A DNA stretch of 7,996 bases from positions 1 to 7,996 of the forward strand of contig JAATFS010000026.1 in NCBI GenBank assembly GCA_015655035.1, written 5' to 3'. The notes under the pieces are model-generated. The model ran no database searches, was not told the DNA's origin, and worked only from the letters and a program-made list of their open reading frames with translations. Position 1 is the first letter of the stretch, and each line of letters begins with the position of its first letter. Below, piece by piece: positions 1 through 7,040 of the stretch. The DNA is from Lysobacterales bacterium (GTDB lineage Bacteria; Pseudomonadota; Gammaproteobacteria; Xanthomonadales; Xanthomonadaceae). The translations under genes and the position numbers were made by a program.

Positions 1-407
1 TCGCACGCACACGCCTTGCGCCGCGCACACCGCCGCCGCTGCCCCCCTTCCTGCGACCGTTGGCCACTCCCCATCCCATCGCCGCCCCCTGGTCGTGCCC
101 GGCCTGACCCGCGCTGGCCATCGTTCCCGCACCCCGGACCCGGGGCATGGTATGCGCACCAGGAAAGGGCAGGCGATGGCCTGCGGCGCGGCATCGGCAG
201 CGGACTGCCATCCTCACGCAGCGGATCGAAGCGCCACGATCCGACTGTATTCTTCACCAGGTCGCGCACGCCGACGGGCAAGATCGCCTCGTCTTCCAAG
301 CTGATCGCGGTGACCTCGCCCGACGGAGAAACGATCAGATTGCCGGCGACGTTCATGCTGCAAACATGGCGCGGCAACGCGGGTCTGCATACATACGCAT
401 TTGGCAT
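1..407 (-). pseudogene. Probable remnant of a small TonB C-terminal-like (energy-transducer-like) protein, running off the left edge
   Basis: The minus-strand frame opened by ATG at 405-407 stays open to position 1. About residues 17-70 look like a real domain: a segment reading SMNVAGNLIVSPSGEV, then LPVGV, then SWRFDPL followed by DG. This spacing (G-x-x-x-V, Gly turn, LP, WRF-x-P, DG-x-P) is what I know from small xanthomonad proteins related to the TonB C-terminal fold. Past the DGSPLPMP segment (about position 189) the frame turns into Arg/Gly/Cys-rich, unprotein-like sequence, and no other frame clearly continues the domain, which suggests a frameshift or decay. No signal peptide precedes the domain although such proteins are normally exported, and no good ribosome site is visible at 407, 455 or 356. 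It lies 51 bp past the kinase stop codon and in the same frame. Domain resemblance is moderately sure; remnant status is an inference. Confidence 0.4.
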
Positions 408-458
408 CGGAGCACCACCCGGCGGGGCAAGGCGAACACGACACCTCCCGCGCATCGC

Positions 459-2054
459 TCAAATCACGCGGCTGCGTCCCGCCAGCGGCAATGTGATCAC
501 GAACTGGCTACCCAGTCCCACGCCGGCACTGTATGCGGCGACGCTGCCGCCATGTGCACTGACCAATTCGCGCACGACGGTGAGCCCAAGACCCAGTCCC
601 GCGCCGCCAATACTCAAGGTTCGCGCGTCCTGCACGAACGGGTCGAAGATGTTGGCCAACACTTCTTCGGCAAGGCCGACGCCGGTATCGGAGACCGTAA
701 TATCGACGGTATCGTCGTCGGCCTGCACCGACAACGCGATCTCGCCCCCCTCGGGCGTGAACTTGGAGGCATTTCCAAGCAGGTTGGTAAAGACCTGCAC
801 CATCCGGAATGCATCCGCATACACCTCCAGCCCATGCGCTGGCAGATGCACGCTGAAATGTTGCAATCGGGCGTCCATGGCGGGCCTGCTGGTGGCAACC
901 GCCTGATCGATGACCTCCAGCAAATCGAGCGTCTTGCACGACACCCTCAGCTTGCCGACGCCACCTCGCGACACGTCCAGAAGGTCGCCGACCAGGCGAT
1001 TCATGTGCAGCACCTGCTGCTCGATGATGGCCTGCAAGCGTGGCAGCTGCGCGGCAGGCATTTCACCCAGCATGGTCGCGGCCATGCGGATAGGCGTGAG
1101 TGGCGTACGCAGCTCGTGCGCCACCACCGCCAACTGCTCGATCTGCCGCCGCAACGCGCGCTCGGCGGCGGCCTGGAGTTCCTGGGCATTGATCGCGGCC
1201 ATCACAAGATGCTCGTTGGCATCGCGCAGTTCTTCGTTGTACTGCGAACGGATGGCCTCCGCCTCGCGATAGTGGGTCAACGGCCGCGACAGTGATGCCG
1301 GTTCCGCCTCCCTGAGCTGCCTGGGCCGGCCGATGTCGCTGCCATGGAAGACGAAGCTGCCAAGCCCGTAGGCCTTGGCGTGGCACATCGCCGCATCGGC
1401 ATGGTCGACCAGGGCCTGGGCGCTGTCGCCGTCGCCCGGATAGACGCTGATGCCGATGCTGGCGGTCAGGCGCAATACATGCTCGCCCACCCGGCGCGGC
1501 ACGCCCAGCAGCGCAACGATCTTGTCCGCAACGACCACTGCATCGGAGGCCTGCGCCACGCCCCTGAGCAGGATCAGGAATTCATCACCGCCATCGCGGC
1601 TGACCATGTCGCTGCCCCTGATCGTGGCCGCCACGCCGCCGGCGACGAGCTTGAGCACCTGATCACCCACGGCATGCCCCAGGGTCTCGTTGATATCCTT
1701 GAAATTGTTGATATCCAGGAACAGCAAGGCCAGTTGCTCGGGCCCGGCCGTGGCGACAATGCGGGCGAGATGGTCGAGCATCCGCGTCCGGTTCGGCAAT
1801 CCCGTCAATACGTCCAGCCCGGCAGGCTGCACTGCGGCGACCGCTGCATGTCCGGGATGCTCGGCGTCCAACTGGCTCTGCACCGCCGTCGCCACCAACT
1901 GCTCGTTGGCTTCGAGACGCCCCTTGGCCTCGATCACGCCGCCCTCGAGCAAGATCAGCTCGGCTTGCACCAACGCGCTGCGTTTGCGCAACTCCACAAG
2001 CTCGCGTGCTGCGCGTGCCGCTGCACTTTCGCCGTGGCCTTCGCCTCCCTTCAT
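459..2054 (-). CDS. Soluble GGDEF domain-histidine kinase fusion, third gene of the KaiC operon
   Basis: This 531-residue protein should make cyclic di-GMP and also autophosphorylate on histidine. Residues 10-65 look like a coiled coil. A GGDEF domain spans about 81-235: metal-binding D114, guanine-contact N122 and D131, intact GGDEF at 155-159, and an inhibitory I-site RGSD at 146-149, exactly five residues before it. A helical linker (260-305) leads to a HisKA domain with phosphoacceptor H313 in HELRTP; E314 and T317 form the ExxT motif. The HATPase_c domain has N-box N424 and N428, G1 box DTGVG (456-460), F box FDPF (470-473) and G2 box GLGLG (486-490). There are no membrane segments, PAS, GAF or receiver domains, so its input is probably a protein. 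It starts 9 bp after the KaiC-like gene with no strong Shine-Dalgarno site, so translational coupling is likely. A GGDEF domain ahead of a kinase core is an uncommon order. Domains are certain; partners are inferred. Confidence 0.93.
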   Translation of the reverse strand: MKGGEGHGESAAARAARELVELRKRSALVQAELILLEGGVIEAKGRLEANEQLVATAVQSQLDAEHPGHAAVAAVQPAGLDVLTGLPNRTRMLDHLARIVATAGPEQLALLFLDINNFKDINETLGHAVGDQVLKLVAGGVAATIRGSDMVSRDGGDEFLILLRGVAQASDAVVVADKIVALLGVPRRVGEHVLRLTASIGISVYPGDGDSAQALVDHADAAMCHAKAYGLGSFVFHGSDIGRPRQLREAEPASLSRPLTHYREAEAIRSQYNEELRDANEHLVMAAINAQELQAAAERALRRQIEQLAVVAHELRTPLTPIRMAATMLGEMPAAQLPRLQAIIEQQVLHMNRLVGDLLDVSRGGVGKLRVSCKTLDLLEVIDQAVATSRPAMDARLQHFSVHLPAHGLEVYADAFRMVQVFTNLLGNASKFTPEGGEIALSVQADDDTVDITVSDTGVGLAEEVLANIFDPFVQDARTLSIGGAGLGLGLTVVRELVSAHGGSVAAYSAGVGLGSQFVITLPLAGRSRVI

Positions 2055-2063
2055 CGCGGCGGC

Positions 2064-3548
2064 CTAGCCATTACCGACGGACGGCAGGTCCGATGCCGGT
2101 CGCTGCCGGGACGGCCTGCCGCTGAGCAGCCCCTCATGGTCGGACAGCACCCGGCCGATCACGATGCCGCTGTCGTCGATGACGAACTCGCGCAGCTCGT
2201 CCGAATGCGCGCTTGCACGGACTTTCACCACCGCCATCACGCGCCGCAGTCGGCTGTCCACCTCGATATAGCGCTGCACGATGATCGCGTCGGTGAGGAA
2301 GGCGGTGCCGTAGGGACTGAAGCGCAGATCGGCATACCGATCTTCCAGCTCCGAGGTCATCAGCACCGTGGTACCGATGGTCGCCAGTGAGGTGATCATG
2401 CGCGACGAGGCTTCGCGAAAATCGTCGCGGAAAGTTGGCGCCAACGCCAACTCGAACCCGGACAGCGAATCGATGACCACGCGGCGCGCATCGAGCCGGC
2501 GGATCTCGTTCATCAGCAGCATCACGATCTCGTCGATGGACGTATCCGGCGCGCGGCTGTTCACCAGGCCGATCTGTCCCCGTTCGATCAGGGCTGCGAG
2601 CTGGCGATTGCGCGAACGATGGGGATCCTGCTCGAAGGTGGCAATCACTCCGGTTTCCCCCCGGCGCGCCCCCTCGGCCAGGAACGCGGCCGCCAGGATG
2701 CTCTTGCCCGATCCGGAAGGACCGGCGACCAGGATCGAGTAGCCACTCGGCAGCCCACCACCCAGCATGTCATCCAGCAATGGCACACCCATCGGCACTC
2801 GCGACTGGTGCTGGCGCTTCAACGCGACTGGGTCCAGAGCAGCTTCGACCCGCGCTGGCGCGAACACGTTGATGCCGGTGCGATCGATCCTGAAGGTGTG
2901 CAAGCCCGCCAGCGTCGGCTGGCCACGCATTTTCATGATCTCGATCTTGCGCACCATCGAGTTGCGCTGCACGCTCTGGCGCAGCCAGATCAATCCATCC
3001 GCCACCGTGAACACGGGGTTGGCATCGGTATCGGTGAAGTATTCGCCGATCAGGAACGTGGTGGCCTGCCAGCTGGTCATCAGCATGCTCAATTGCTGCA
3101 TGAACTGCTGCAACCGATTGTGCGGACTACGGTCGGCGGGGCTGGCCAACACCACCGAACGGAACGAGTCCACGAACACCAGCGCAGGGCGGTGCAGCCG
3201 TACTTCCTCCACTATCCGCAGCAATACCTGTTCGAGATCGCCAGCCAGTGCATCTTCGGACAGGCTGACGAACCGAACCTCGACATTGATCGCATCGCTG
3301 CGGAAGAACTCGAACTGCTGCTGGTAGCGCAGCATCTTCAACGGCGGCTCGCCCAGTACCGTGAAGTACAGCGCCGGCCGTTCCGGCGTGGCCAGGGCGA
3401 ACATCATCTGATGCGCCAACGTGGTCTTTCCGCATCCGGGCGGCCCCGCGATGAGATTGAAGGAAAACTCCGGCAGACCTCCGCCGAGCACGTCGTCCAG
3501 ACCCGGCACGCCGGTCGGCAGGCGGTTGATGGTGACGCTAGTTGTCAT
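2064..3548 (-). CDS. KaiC-like double RecA-domain ATPase
   Basis: This 494-residue protein has the two tandem P-loop domains of KaiC. CI (about 10-240) has Walker A GPPGCGKT at 35-42 and Walker B ending at D127. CII (about 250-475) has Walker A GPSGSGKS at 276-283 and Walker B VVIDS with D360. Both domains carry the TGVPGLDDxLGGGLP-type signature, and CII ends with a KVRAS...ELREF segment matching KaiC. The paired glutamates of CII are E306-Q307; in CI only one aligns (E67). The cyanobacterial phosphorylation sites S431/T432 align with A416 and F417, so the classical phosphorylation cycle is unlikely; T415 is adjacent. The start is placed at the ATG at 3546-3548 because it overlaps the upstream stop as ATGA and has AGGA nine bases before it; a 15-residue longer reading from 3593 lacks such support. 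KaiC-like proteins outside cyanobacteria usually act as signalling ATPases; here the adjacent kinase is the likely output, as SasA is for KaiC. Confidence 0.94.
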   Translation of the reverse strand: MTTSVTINRLPTGVPGLDDVLGGGLPEFSFNLIAGPPGCGKTTLAHQMMFALATPERPALYFTVLGEPPLKMLRYQQQFEFFRSDAINVEVRFVSLSEDALAGDLEQVLLRIVEEVRLHRPALVFVDSFRSVVLASPADRSPHNRLQQFMQQLSMLMTSWQATTFLIGEYFTDTDANPVFTVADGLIWLRQSVQRNSMVRKIEIMKMRGQPTLAGLHTFRIDRTGINVFAPARVEAALDPVALKRQHQSRVPMGVPLLDDMLGGGLPSGYSILVAGPSGSGKSILAAAFLAEGARRGETGVIATFEQDPHRSRNRQLAALIERGQIGLVNSRAPDTSIDEIVMLLMNEIRRLDARRVVIDSLSGFELALAPTFRDDFREASSRMITSLATIGTTVLMTSELEDRYADLRFSPYGTAFLTDAIIVQRYIEVDSRLRRVMAVVKVRASAHSDELREFVIDDSGIVIGRVLSDHEGLLSGRPSRQRPASDLPSVGNG

Positions 3549-3955
3549 GGCGACGTGTCCTGCGTAGGCGATCCGTGGGAAAGGCCTTCCCAAACGGAAT
3601 GGAGCAGTTTCTCGGTCAACTCCGCACCAATCAGGCTGATCAGCAGCCCATTGAAGGTGTTGATCAGCGCGTCACCGGCATCGGCGGCGTCGACTGCGCT
3701 CTGCTGCGCAAACGCATCGCCCAGGAACACCAGGTCCGTCAGCGCGGCGGCATCGCCGGCCGACTCCATCAACCAGGGATGAGAGGCGCCCACCAGATGC
3801 AGGGTGCGGTCGTATAACGCAAGCACACCCCGCTGCCCGATGATCGGCAGCAATACCGCGTGTATCTCCCGCCATGCCCCGACCACCCGATCGGCCACCC
3901 GCCGCGCGTCAGCCTCCCCGCCGGCTCGTAAACCCGGAAAAGCCGTTGTCCGCAT
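3545..3955 (-). CDS. Small helical protein of unknown function, first gene of the KaiC-like operon
   Basis: I do not recognise a named family. The 136-residue protein looks all-helical and soluble. It has two conserved-looking blocks: residues 38-54 (IIGQRGVLALYDRTLHL) and 101-122 (F, LL, LIG, LTE, then VW), with HPWL at 59-62 between them. It has no signal peptide, cysteine cluster or catalytic motif. Its stop overlaps the KaiC-like start by four bases (ATGA), so the two are co-translated and the protein may bind or modulate KaiC or the kinase, as KaiA or KaiB do in cyanobacteria; no resemblance to either is seen. The start is uncertain. ATG at 3955 is preferred because the next 54 bases upstream contain a rare TTA codon and little coding character. 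Alternatives are 3997 and 4009, the latter with a weak GAG nine bases upstream. Confidence 0.75.
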   Translation of the reverse strand: MRTTAFPGLRAGGEADARRVADRVVGAWREIHAVLLPIIGQRGVLALYDRTLHLVGASHPWLMESAGDAAALTDLVFLGDAFAQQSAVDAADAGDALINTFNGLLISLIGAELTEKLLHSVWEGLSHGSPTQDTSP

Positions 3956-4010
3956 GTTGTCTGGGGGTTCCACTAAGCTGCAAACACCGGGCACCATGCC
4001 GCAAGTCATT

Positions 4011-4030
4011 GCATATTACTCTTTAGTATT
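4011..4030 (-). promoter_or_regulatory. AT-rich possible promoter of the KaiC-like operon
   Basis: The 68 bp between the aceK stop and the operon hold a short AT-rich island in otherwise GC-rich DNA. On the minus strand it contains TAATAT (4013-4018), a fair -10 box, and a small inverted repeat TACT-AAAG-AGTA (4017-4028). A start point about seven bases downstream would leave a leader of roughly 50 bases before ATG 3955. No convincing -35 box lies at the right distance, so this is only suggestive. Confidence 0.25.
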
Positions 4031-4077
4031 CCCCCGTGCCGGTGGCGTCGGCGTGACGCTTGCGCAACTGGCAGCGG

Positions 4078-5817
4078 TCATGCCAACCGCAGTGCGTCCG
4101 CATATGGCGGCGTGTCCGGATAGTCGTCCTCGGCCAGGCGGTCCCGCAGCGCACGCCACCACTGCGGATCGAAAAGATCGGCATGGGTCTGCTTGACGGA
4201 TTCCAGCATTGCGGCGGGCAAGCCCATGAACAGCGGAAAACGTTCGGGAAACACATCGTGCGGGCCGACATGGAACCAGGGCTCGTCGGCCATCTGCTCT
4301 TCGTAGTTGCTGGGCTGCGGCCAGTCTCGGAAGTTGCAATCGGTGACCAGGCACAACTCGTCGTAGTCGTAGAACACCGCGCGCGCATGCCGGGTGATGC
4401 CGAAGTTCTTCAGCAGCATGTCGCCGGGGAAGATGTTGTTGCGCGCCATGTCCTTGATCGCCTGCGCATAGTCCAGCGCTGCCGACTTCGCTGCGTCCGG
4501 CACCTGCTCACGCAGGTACAGGTTGAGCGGGCGCAAGCGGCGCTGCACGTAGCACAGGTCGAACACCAGGTCCTCGCCATCCTCGGCAATGCTCATCGCG
4601 CAGGTACTCATCAGCTCATCCAGCAATTCCGGCGAGAAACGCGTGCGCGGAAAACGAAGGAAGCGATACGGCTGGGCATCCAGCAAGCGGCCGATGCGAT
4701 CGAGCTGGAACACCAGTTCGTACTTGGCTTCCACCTGTTGGCGGCTCATCTTCTTCGGGTAGGCGAATCGGTCGCGTATCAGCTTGAACACCAGCGGATA
4801 GCTGGGCAGCGTGAACACCACCATGACCATCCCAGGCGTGCCTTCGGCATGCCCCAGCTGTTCGCTGGCATTTGTCTGGAAATGCCGGAAGAAGGTGCGA
4901 TAGCGCTCGGTCTTGCCCTGCTTGGCGCGGCCAAGCATGGTGTAGAGCTCGTCGATGGGTTTGTGCGTGAGCAGGCTGCGCAGGAACACCACCGCATCGC
5001 CGACGGTGGCCAGGTCGGCCTGGAAGTAGCTGCGTGAATTACTGAACAGCTGAGCCACGTCGCTGCGCTGCGTCAGTACCGCCTCGGCACGCAATCCTCC
5101 TTCATCGTTGACCAGCGCGATGACGCACGGCGAGAAGCGATGCTCGCCGAACACCCGACCTACCAGGTAGGCGCGGCGTTCGCGGTAGAACACGGTCTCC
5201 AGCAACTCCACGCTGCGCACTGGATGGTCCCCCCAATGTGCGAGATCGTCCTGCAGGCGTATCGCAATCGCCGCCGCGCAACGGGTGCGATGTACATATG
5301 GCACGCCGAAGGGATAATCGCCAAGCACCCGTATCAGCATCTCGGTCAGCTGCCCGGGCGACACCGCGTAGGTATGGCGTGCAACCGGATGGGTGATGGC
5401 GTCGGTGGGTTCGATGTCGAGCGCGACGAACTCGATACGTGCATCCACGCCCTGGGTGCGGAAGAACCGCCGCGTCAGCGTGTTGTAGAAGGTCTTGTAC
5501 AACTCCTGGTCGATCAGCCCGGCCAGCAGCGCCTGGAAGTGCTCGCGCGCACGCGCCCATAGCCGCCGATCATGCGCCTGTCCCATCAGCACCGCGCGCA
5601 GCCGCAACATGCACTCGCCGATGCATTGGTCGTACAACGCGATGCGTTCGACCGCATCGTCCCTGGCGCCGCTCCAGTCACGCGCTTCGAAGCGCTGCTT
5701 GGCGCGCAAGGTGATCTCGCCGAAACGGGCGTGATAGTCCTCGAACGCGTCGAAGATGGCCCGCCCGATAGCGACGGCGCGGCGTTCGGACTGCGGGGGC
5801 GTGAGCACGTCGGTCAT
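4078..5817 (-). CDS. aceK: Isocitrate dehydrogenase kinase/phosphatase
   Basis: AceK is a cytosolic bifunctional enzyme that phosphorylates isocitrate dehydrogenase to switch it off and dephosphorylates it to restore it, setting the split between the TCA cycle and the glyoxylate shunt. The 579 residues match the usual length. An N-terminal regulatory domain (about 1-290) is followed by a kinase-like domain. Visible residues are the ATP loop LGRAKQGKTE (295-304), FTLPSYPLVFK with K345, D380, catalytic D466 in PGDML, N471 and D484 in FYDYDE. All sit nine positions after their E. coli counterparts K336, D371, D457, N462 and D475, so both activities should be intact. The start MTDVLTPP is chosen because homology begins there; the Shine-Dalgarno site is weak. 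There are no aceB or aceA genes alongside. The gene follows a LysR regulator on the same strand after a 269-bp gap containing a partial duplication of its own start. Confidence 0.97.
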   Translation of the reverse strand: MTDVLTPPQSERRAVAIGRAIFDAFEDYHARFGEITLRAKQRFEARDWSGARDDAVERIALYDQCIGECMLRLRAVLMGQAHDRRLWARAREHFQALLAGLIDQELYKTFYNTLTRRFFRTQGVDARIEFVALDIEPTDAITHPVARHTYAVSPGQLTEMLIRVLGDYPFGVPYVHRTRCAAAIAIRLQDDLAHWGDHPVRSVELLETVFYRERRAYLVGRVFGEHRFSPCVIALVNDEGGLRAEAVLTQRSDVAQLFSNSRSYFQADLATVGDAVVFLRSLLTHKPIDELYTMLGRAKQGKTERYRTFFRHFQTNASEQLGHAEGTPGMVMVVFTLPSYPLVFKLIRDRFAYPKKMSRQQVEAKYELVFQLDRIGRLLDAQPYRFLRFPRTRFSPELLDELMSTCAMSIAEDGEDLVFDLCYVQRRLRPLNLYLREQVPDAAKSAALDYAQAIKDMARNNIFPGDMLLKNFGITRHARAVFYDYDELCLVTDCNFRDWPQPSNYEEQMADEPWFHVGPHDVFPERFPLFMGLPAAMLESVKQTHADLFDPQWWRALRDRLAEDDYPDTPPYADALRLA

Positions 5818-5842
5818 GCCGGCAGTGTACCCAGCGGGTGCG
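5783..5842. repeat. 60-bp direct repeat, copy A, spanning the aceK start
   Basis: These 60 bases match 6039-6098 at 52 positions without gaps. The copy covers the first 35 bases of aceK and 25 bases upstream, including the ATG. At its outer end the sequence corresponding to the lysR stop codon reads TGG instead of TGA. The 196 bases between the two copies hold no recognisable gene and no clear terminator. Confidence 0.85.
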
Positions 5843-6013
5843 TGATGGCGCATCCTTCGCCACAGGCGGCGGGCACGCCGCCCTCCTCTCCACGATCGGC
5901 GCGCGGCGCCAGAGCCGTACCCGGTTTTCCAGCACGACCACGTACAACAATCACACCGGCAGCCATGCGGGCGCTTGCGGCCAACGATACGCAGGCAATA
6001 TGTCAACGCCACC

Positions 6014-6040
6014 TGCGCAACATGCGTGACATGCGCAACG
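6014..6040. repeat. Three tandem 9-bp units beside repeat copy B
   Basis: The units read TGCGCAACA, TGCGTGACA and TGCGCAACG, back to back and differing at one to three positions. They begin exactly where similarity to aceK ends in copy B, so slippage here may have helped break the duplicated start. No function is apparent. Confidence 0.55.
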
Positions 6041-6098
6041 TTCGGACTGCGAGGGCGTGAACCCTTCGGCCATGCCGGCAATGTACTCAGCGTGTGCG
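6039..6098. repeat. 60-bp direct repeat, copy B: decayed aceK start joined to the end of the lysR gene
   Basis: This copy lies exactly 256 bp from copy A. On the minus strand it has an ATG (6071-6073) followed by codons for MAEGFTPSQSER, against MTDVLTPPQSER for true AceK. The reading frame then leaves AceK-like sequence and stops after 40 codons at 5951. The outer end of the repeat overlaps the last codons and stop of the LysR gene, leaving only 13 bp between that stop and the copied ATG. It looks like a remnant of an aceK start that once lay directly behind the regulator gene, or the product of a local tandem duplication. Confidence 0.8.
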
Positions 6099-7016
6099 GC
6101 GGCGCGGCGGCACCTTCCGCTCCATCAGCGCTTGTGCGTGCACCACATGTTCGCGCGCCTGCTGTTGCAGCCATTGTCGGAATGCCAGGAAGCCACCATG
6201 CCCGGCCGAGCGTGGCGGGTAGACCAGGTAATGCGACCAGGGCGTTTGCAATCGATGGGGCGATAGCGCCACCAGTTGCCCCGAATCGATCAGCAAGCGT
6301 GCGCGTGTCACCCGCCCCAGTGCGACACCGACGCCATCCAGCGCGGCGCGGTGATGCGACTCGGAGTCGTCGAAAGAGGCGACGTAGCGCTCGGGCGGAG
6401 CCTGTCGCGCCAGCGCGAACCAACGCTCCCACTCGCCATCCGGATCACCGAGCAGCGGCCATTCCGACAACGGCCGAGCGCGTTTTCCGCCCATCTTCCG
6501 CACCAGCGCCGGGCTGGCCATCGGCACCAGCCATTCGTCGAACAGCGGCTCGGCAGTCAGTCCGGGCCACTGCCCCGAGCCGACGCGCAAGGCCGCATCC
6601 ACCTGCAATTGGCGCTCGAAGTCCACCAGTTGCGCGCTGGATAGCAGGTTGATCTCGATCTTCGGATGCGCAGCGAGAAAGTCGCCCAGCCGTGGCACCA
6701 ACCACGCAGAGGCCATCGACGGCGTGATGCTCAGGGTGAGCACGTCGTCTCGACGCGCGGCAAAGGGTTGGAACGCCTGCGCGATCGCGTCCAGATGCGG
6801 GGCCAGCTGTTCCAGCAGGCGCTGTCCTTCCGGGGTCGTACCGACGCCGCGCGCGTGCCGGATCAGCAACGGATATCCCAGGCGCTGTTCCAGCCCGCGC
6901 ATCTGATGGCTCAGTGCGCTGACGGTGAGGTTGAGCGATTCGGCGGCGCGGGAAAGATTGCCCAGCCGAGCGGCGGCGACGAAACCCTGCAGGGCGTGAA
7001 GCGGCGGTCTGGACAT
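6087..7016 (-). CDS. LysR-family transcriptional regulator, GcvA-like
   Basis: The 309-residue protein is a typical LysR-type regulator. A winged helix-turn-helix spans residues 5-64, with the helix-turn-helix around NLSRAAESLNLTVSALSHQMRG (20-41) and a wing at 51-63. A linker helix (64-90) and a periplasmic-binding-protein-like effector domain (about 92-292) follow. The order LHALQGFVAAARLGNLSRAA is that of the GcvA subgroup. The C-terminus ends in a basic RRRTR tail that lies inside a 60-bp repeat shared with the aceK start. The start ATG at 7014-7016 fits the domain boundary although its ribosome site is weak. It is divergent from a small gene at 7118 across a region with a LysR-type palindrome, so it probably controls that gene and itself. 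Control of aceK downstream is possible but not shown. The effector is unknown. Confidence 0.94.
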   Translation of the reverse strand: MSRPPLHALQGFVAAARLGNLSRAAESLNLTVSALSHQMRGLEQRLGYPLLIRHARGVGTTPEGQRLLEQLAPHLDAIAQAFQPFAARRDDVLTLSITPSMASAWLVPRLGDFLAAHPKIEINLLSSAQLVDFERQLQVDAALRVGSGQWPGLTAEPLFDEWLVPMASPALVRKMGGKRARPLSEWPLLGDPDGEWERWFALARQAPPERYVASFDDSESHHRAALDGVGVALGRVTRARLLIDSGQLVALSPHRLQTPWSHYLVYPPRSAGHGGFLAFRQWLQQQAREHVVHAQALMERKVPPRRRTR

Positions 7017-7023
7017 GCGTCAT

Positions 7024-7040
7024 CTTGAGTTAAATTCAAG
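7024..7040. promoter_or_regulatory. LysR-type operator (T-N11-A palindrome)
   Basis: CTTGA and TCAAG arms are separated by seven AT-rich bases. This contains the T-N11-A pattern with TGA/TCA arms bound by LysR regulators. It lies 8 bp upstream of the regulator ATG, between it and the divergent small gene, the usual place for autoregulation and control of a divergent target. Binding is inferred. Confidence 0.5.

Noticed and set aside
1..190. Gly/Arg-rich frames continuing or starting near 148 on the minus strand
   Set aside because: One frame has fairly GC-rich third positions but no ribosome site, domain or continuation could be judged this close to the edge.
147..2390. Long open frames on the plus strand (147-1295 and 1344-2390)
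   Set aside because: They are antisense to the kinase gene, have no recognisable domains, and reflect the high-GC codon bias of the opposite strand.
3549..3593. 15-residue longer start for the KaiC-like protein
   Set aside because: It would increase the overlap with the upstream gene; the ATG at 3548 has AGGA at the right spacing and the ATGA overlap.
4031..4077. Terminator after aceK
   Set aside because: Only 4-5-bp GC stems (for example GCGTC/GACGC) and no T tract follow the stop codon.
2619..5037. Long plus-strand frames at 2619-3782 and 4060-5037
   Set aside because: Antisense to the KaiC-like gene and aceK; their sequences are His/Gln/Arg-rich shadows without family signatures.
6001..6006. 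TTGACA on the minus strand as the -35 box of an aceK promoter
   Set aside because: No acceptable -10 box at 16-18 bp; the nearest candidate TATCGT is far too close.
5951..6073. 40-codon reading frame beginning with an AceK-like start
   Set aside because: Only the first 12 codons resemble AceK; the rest is Cys/Ala-rich and stops quickly. Treated as part of a duplicated remnant.
5818..6432. N-terminal extension of AceK by 205 residues up to 6432
   Set aside because: The extension is low-complexity, overlaps the LysR gene on the same strand, and AceK homology and usual length begin at 5817.
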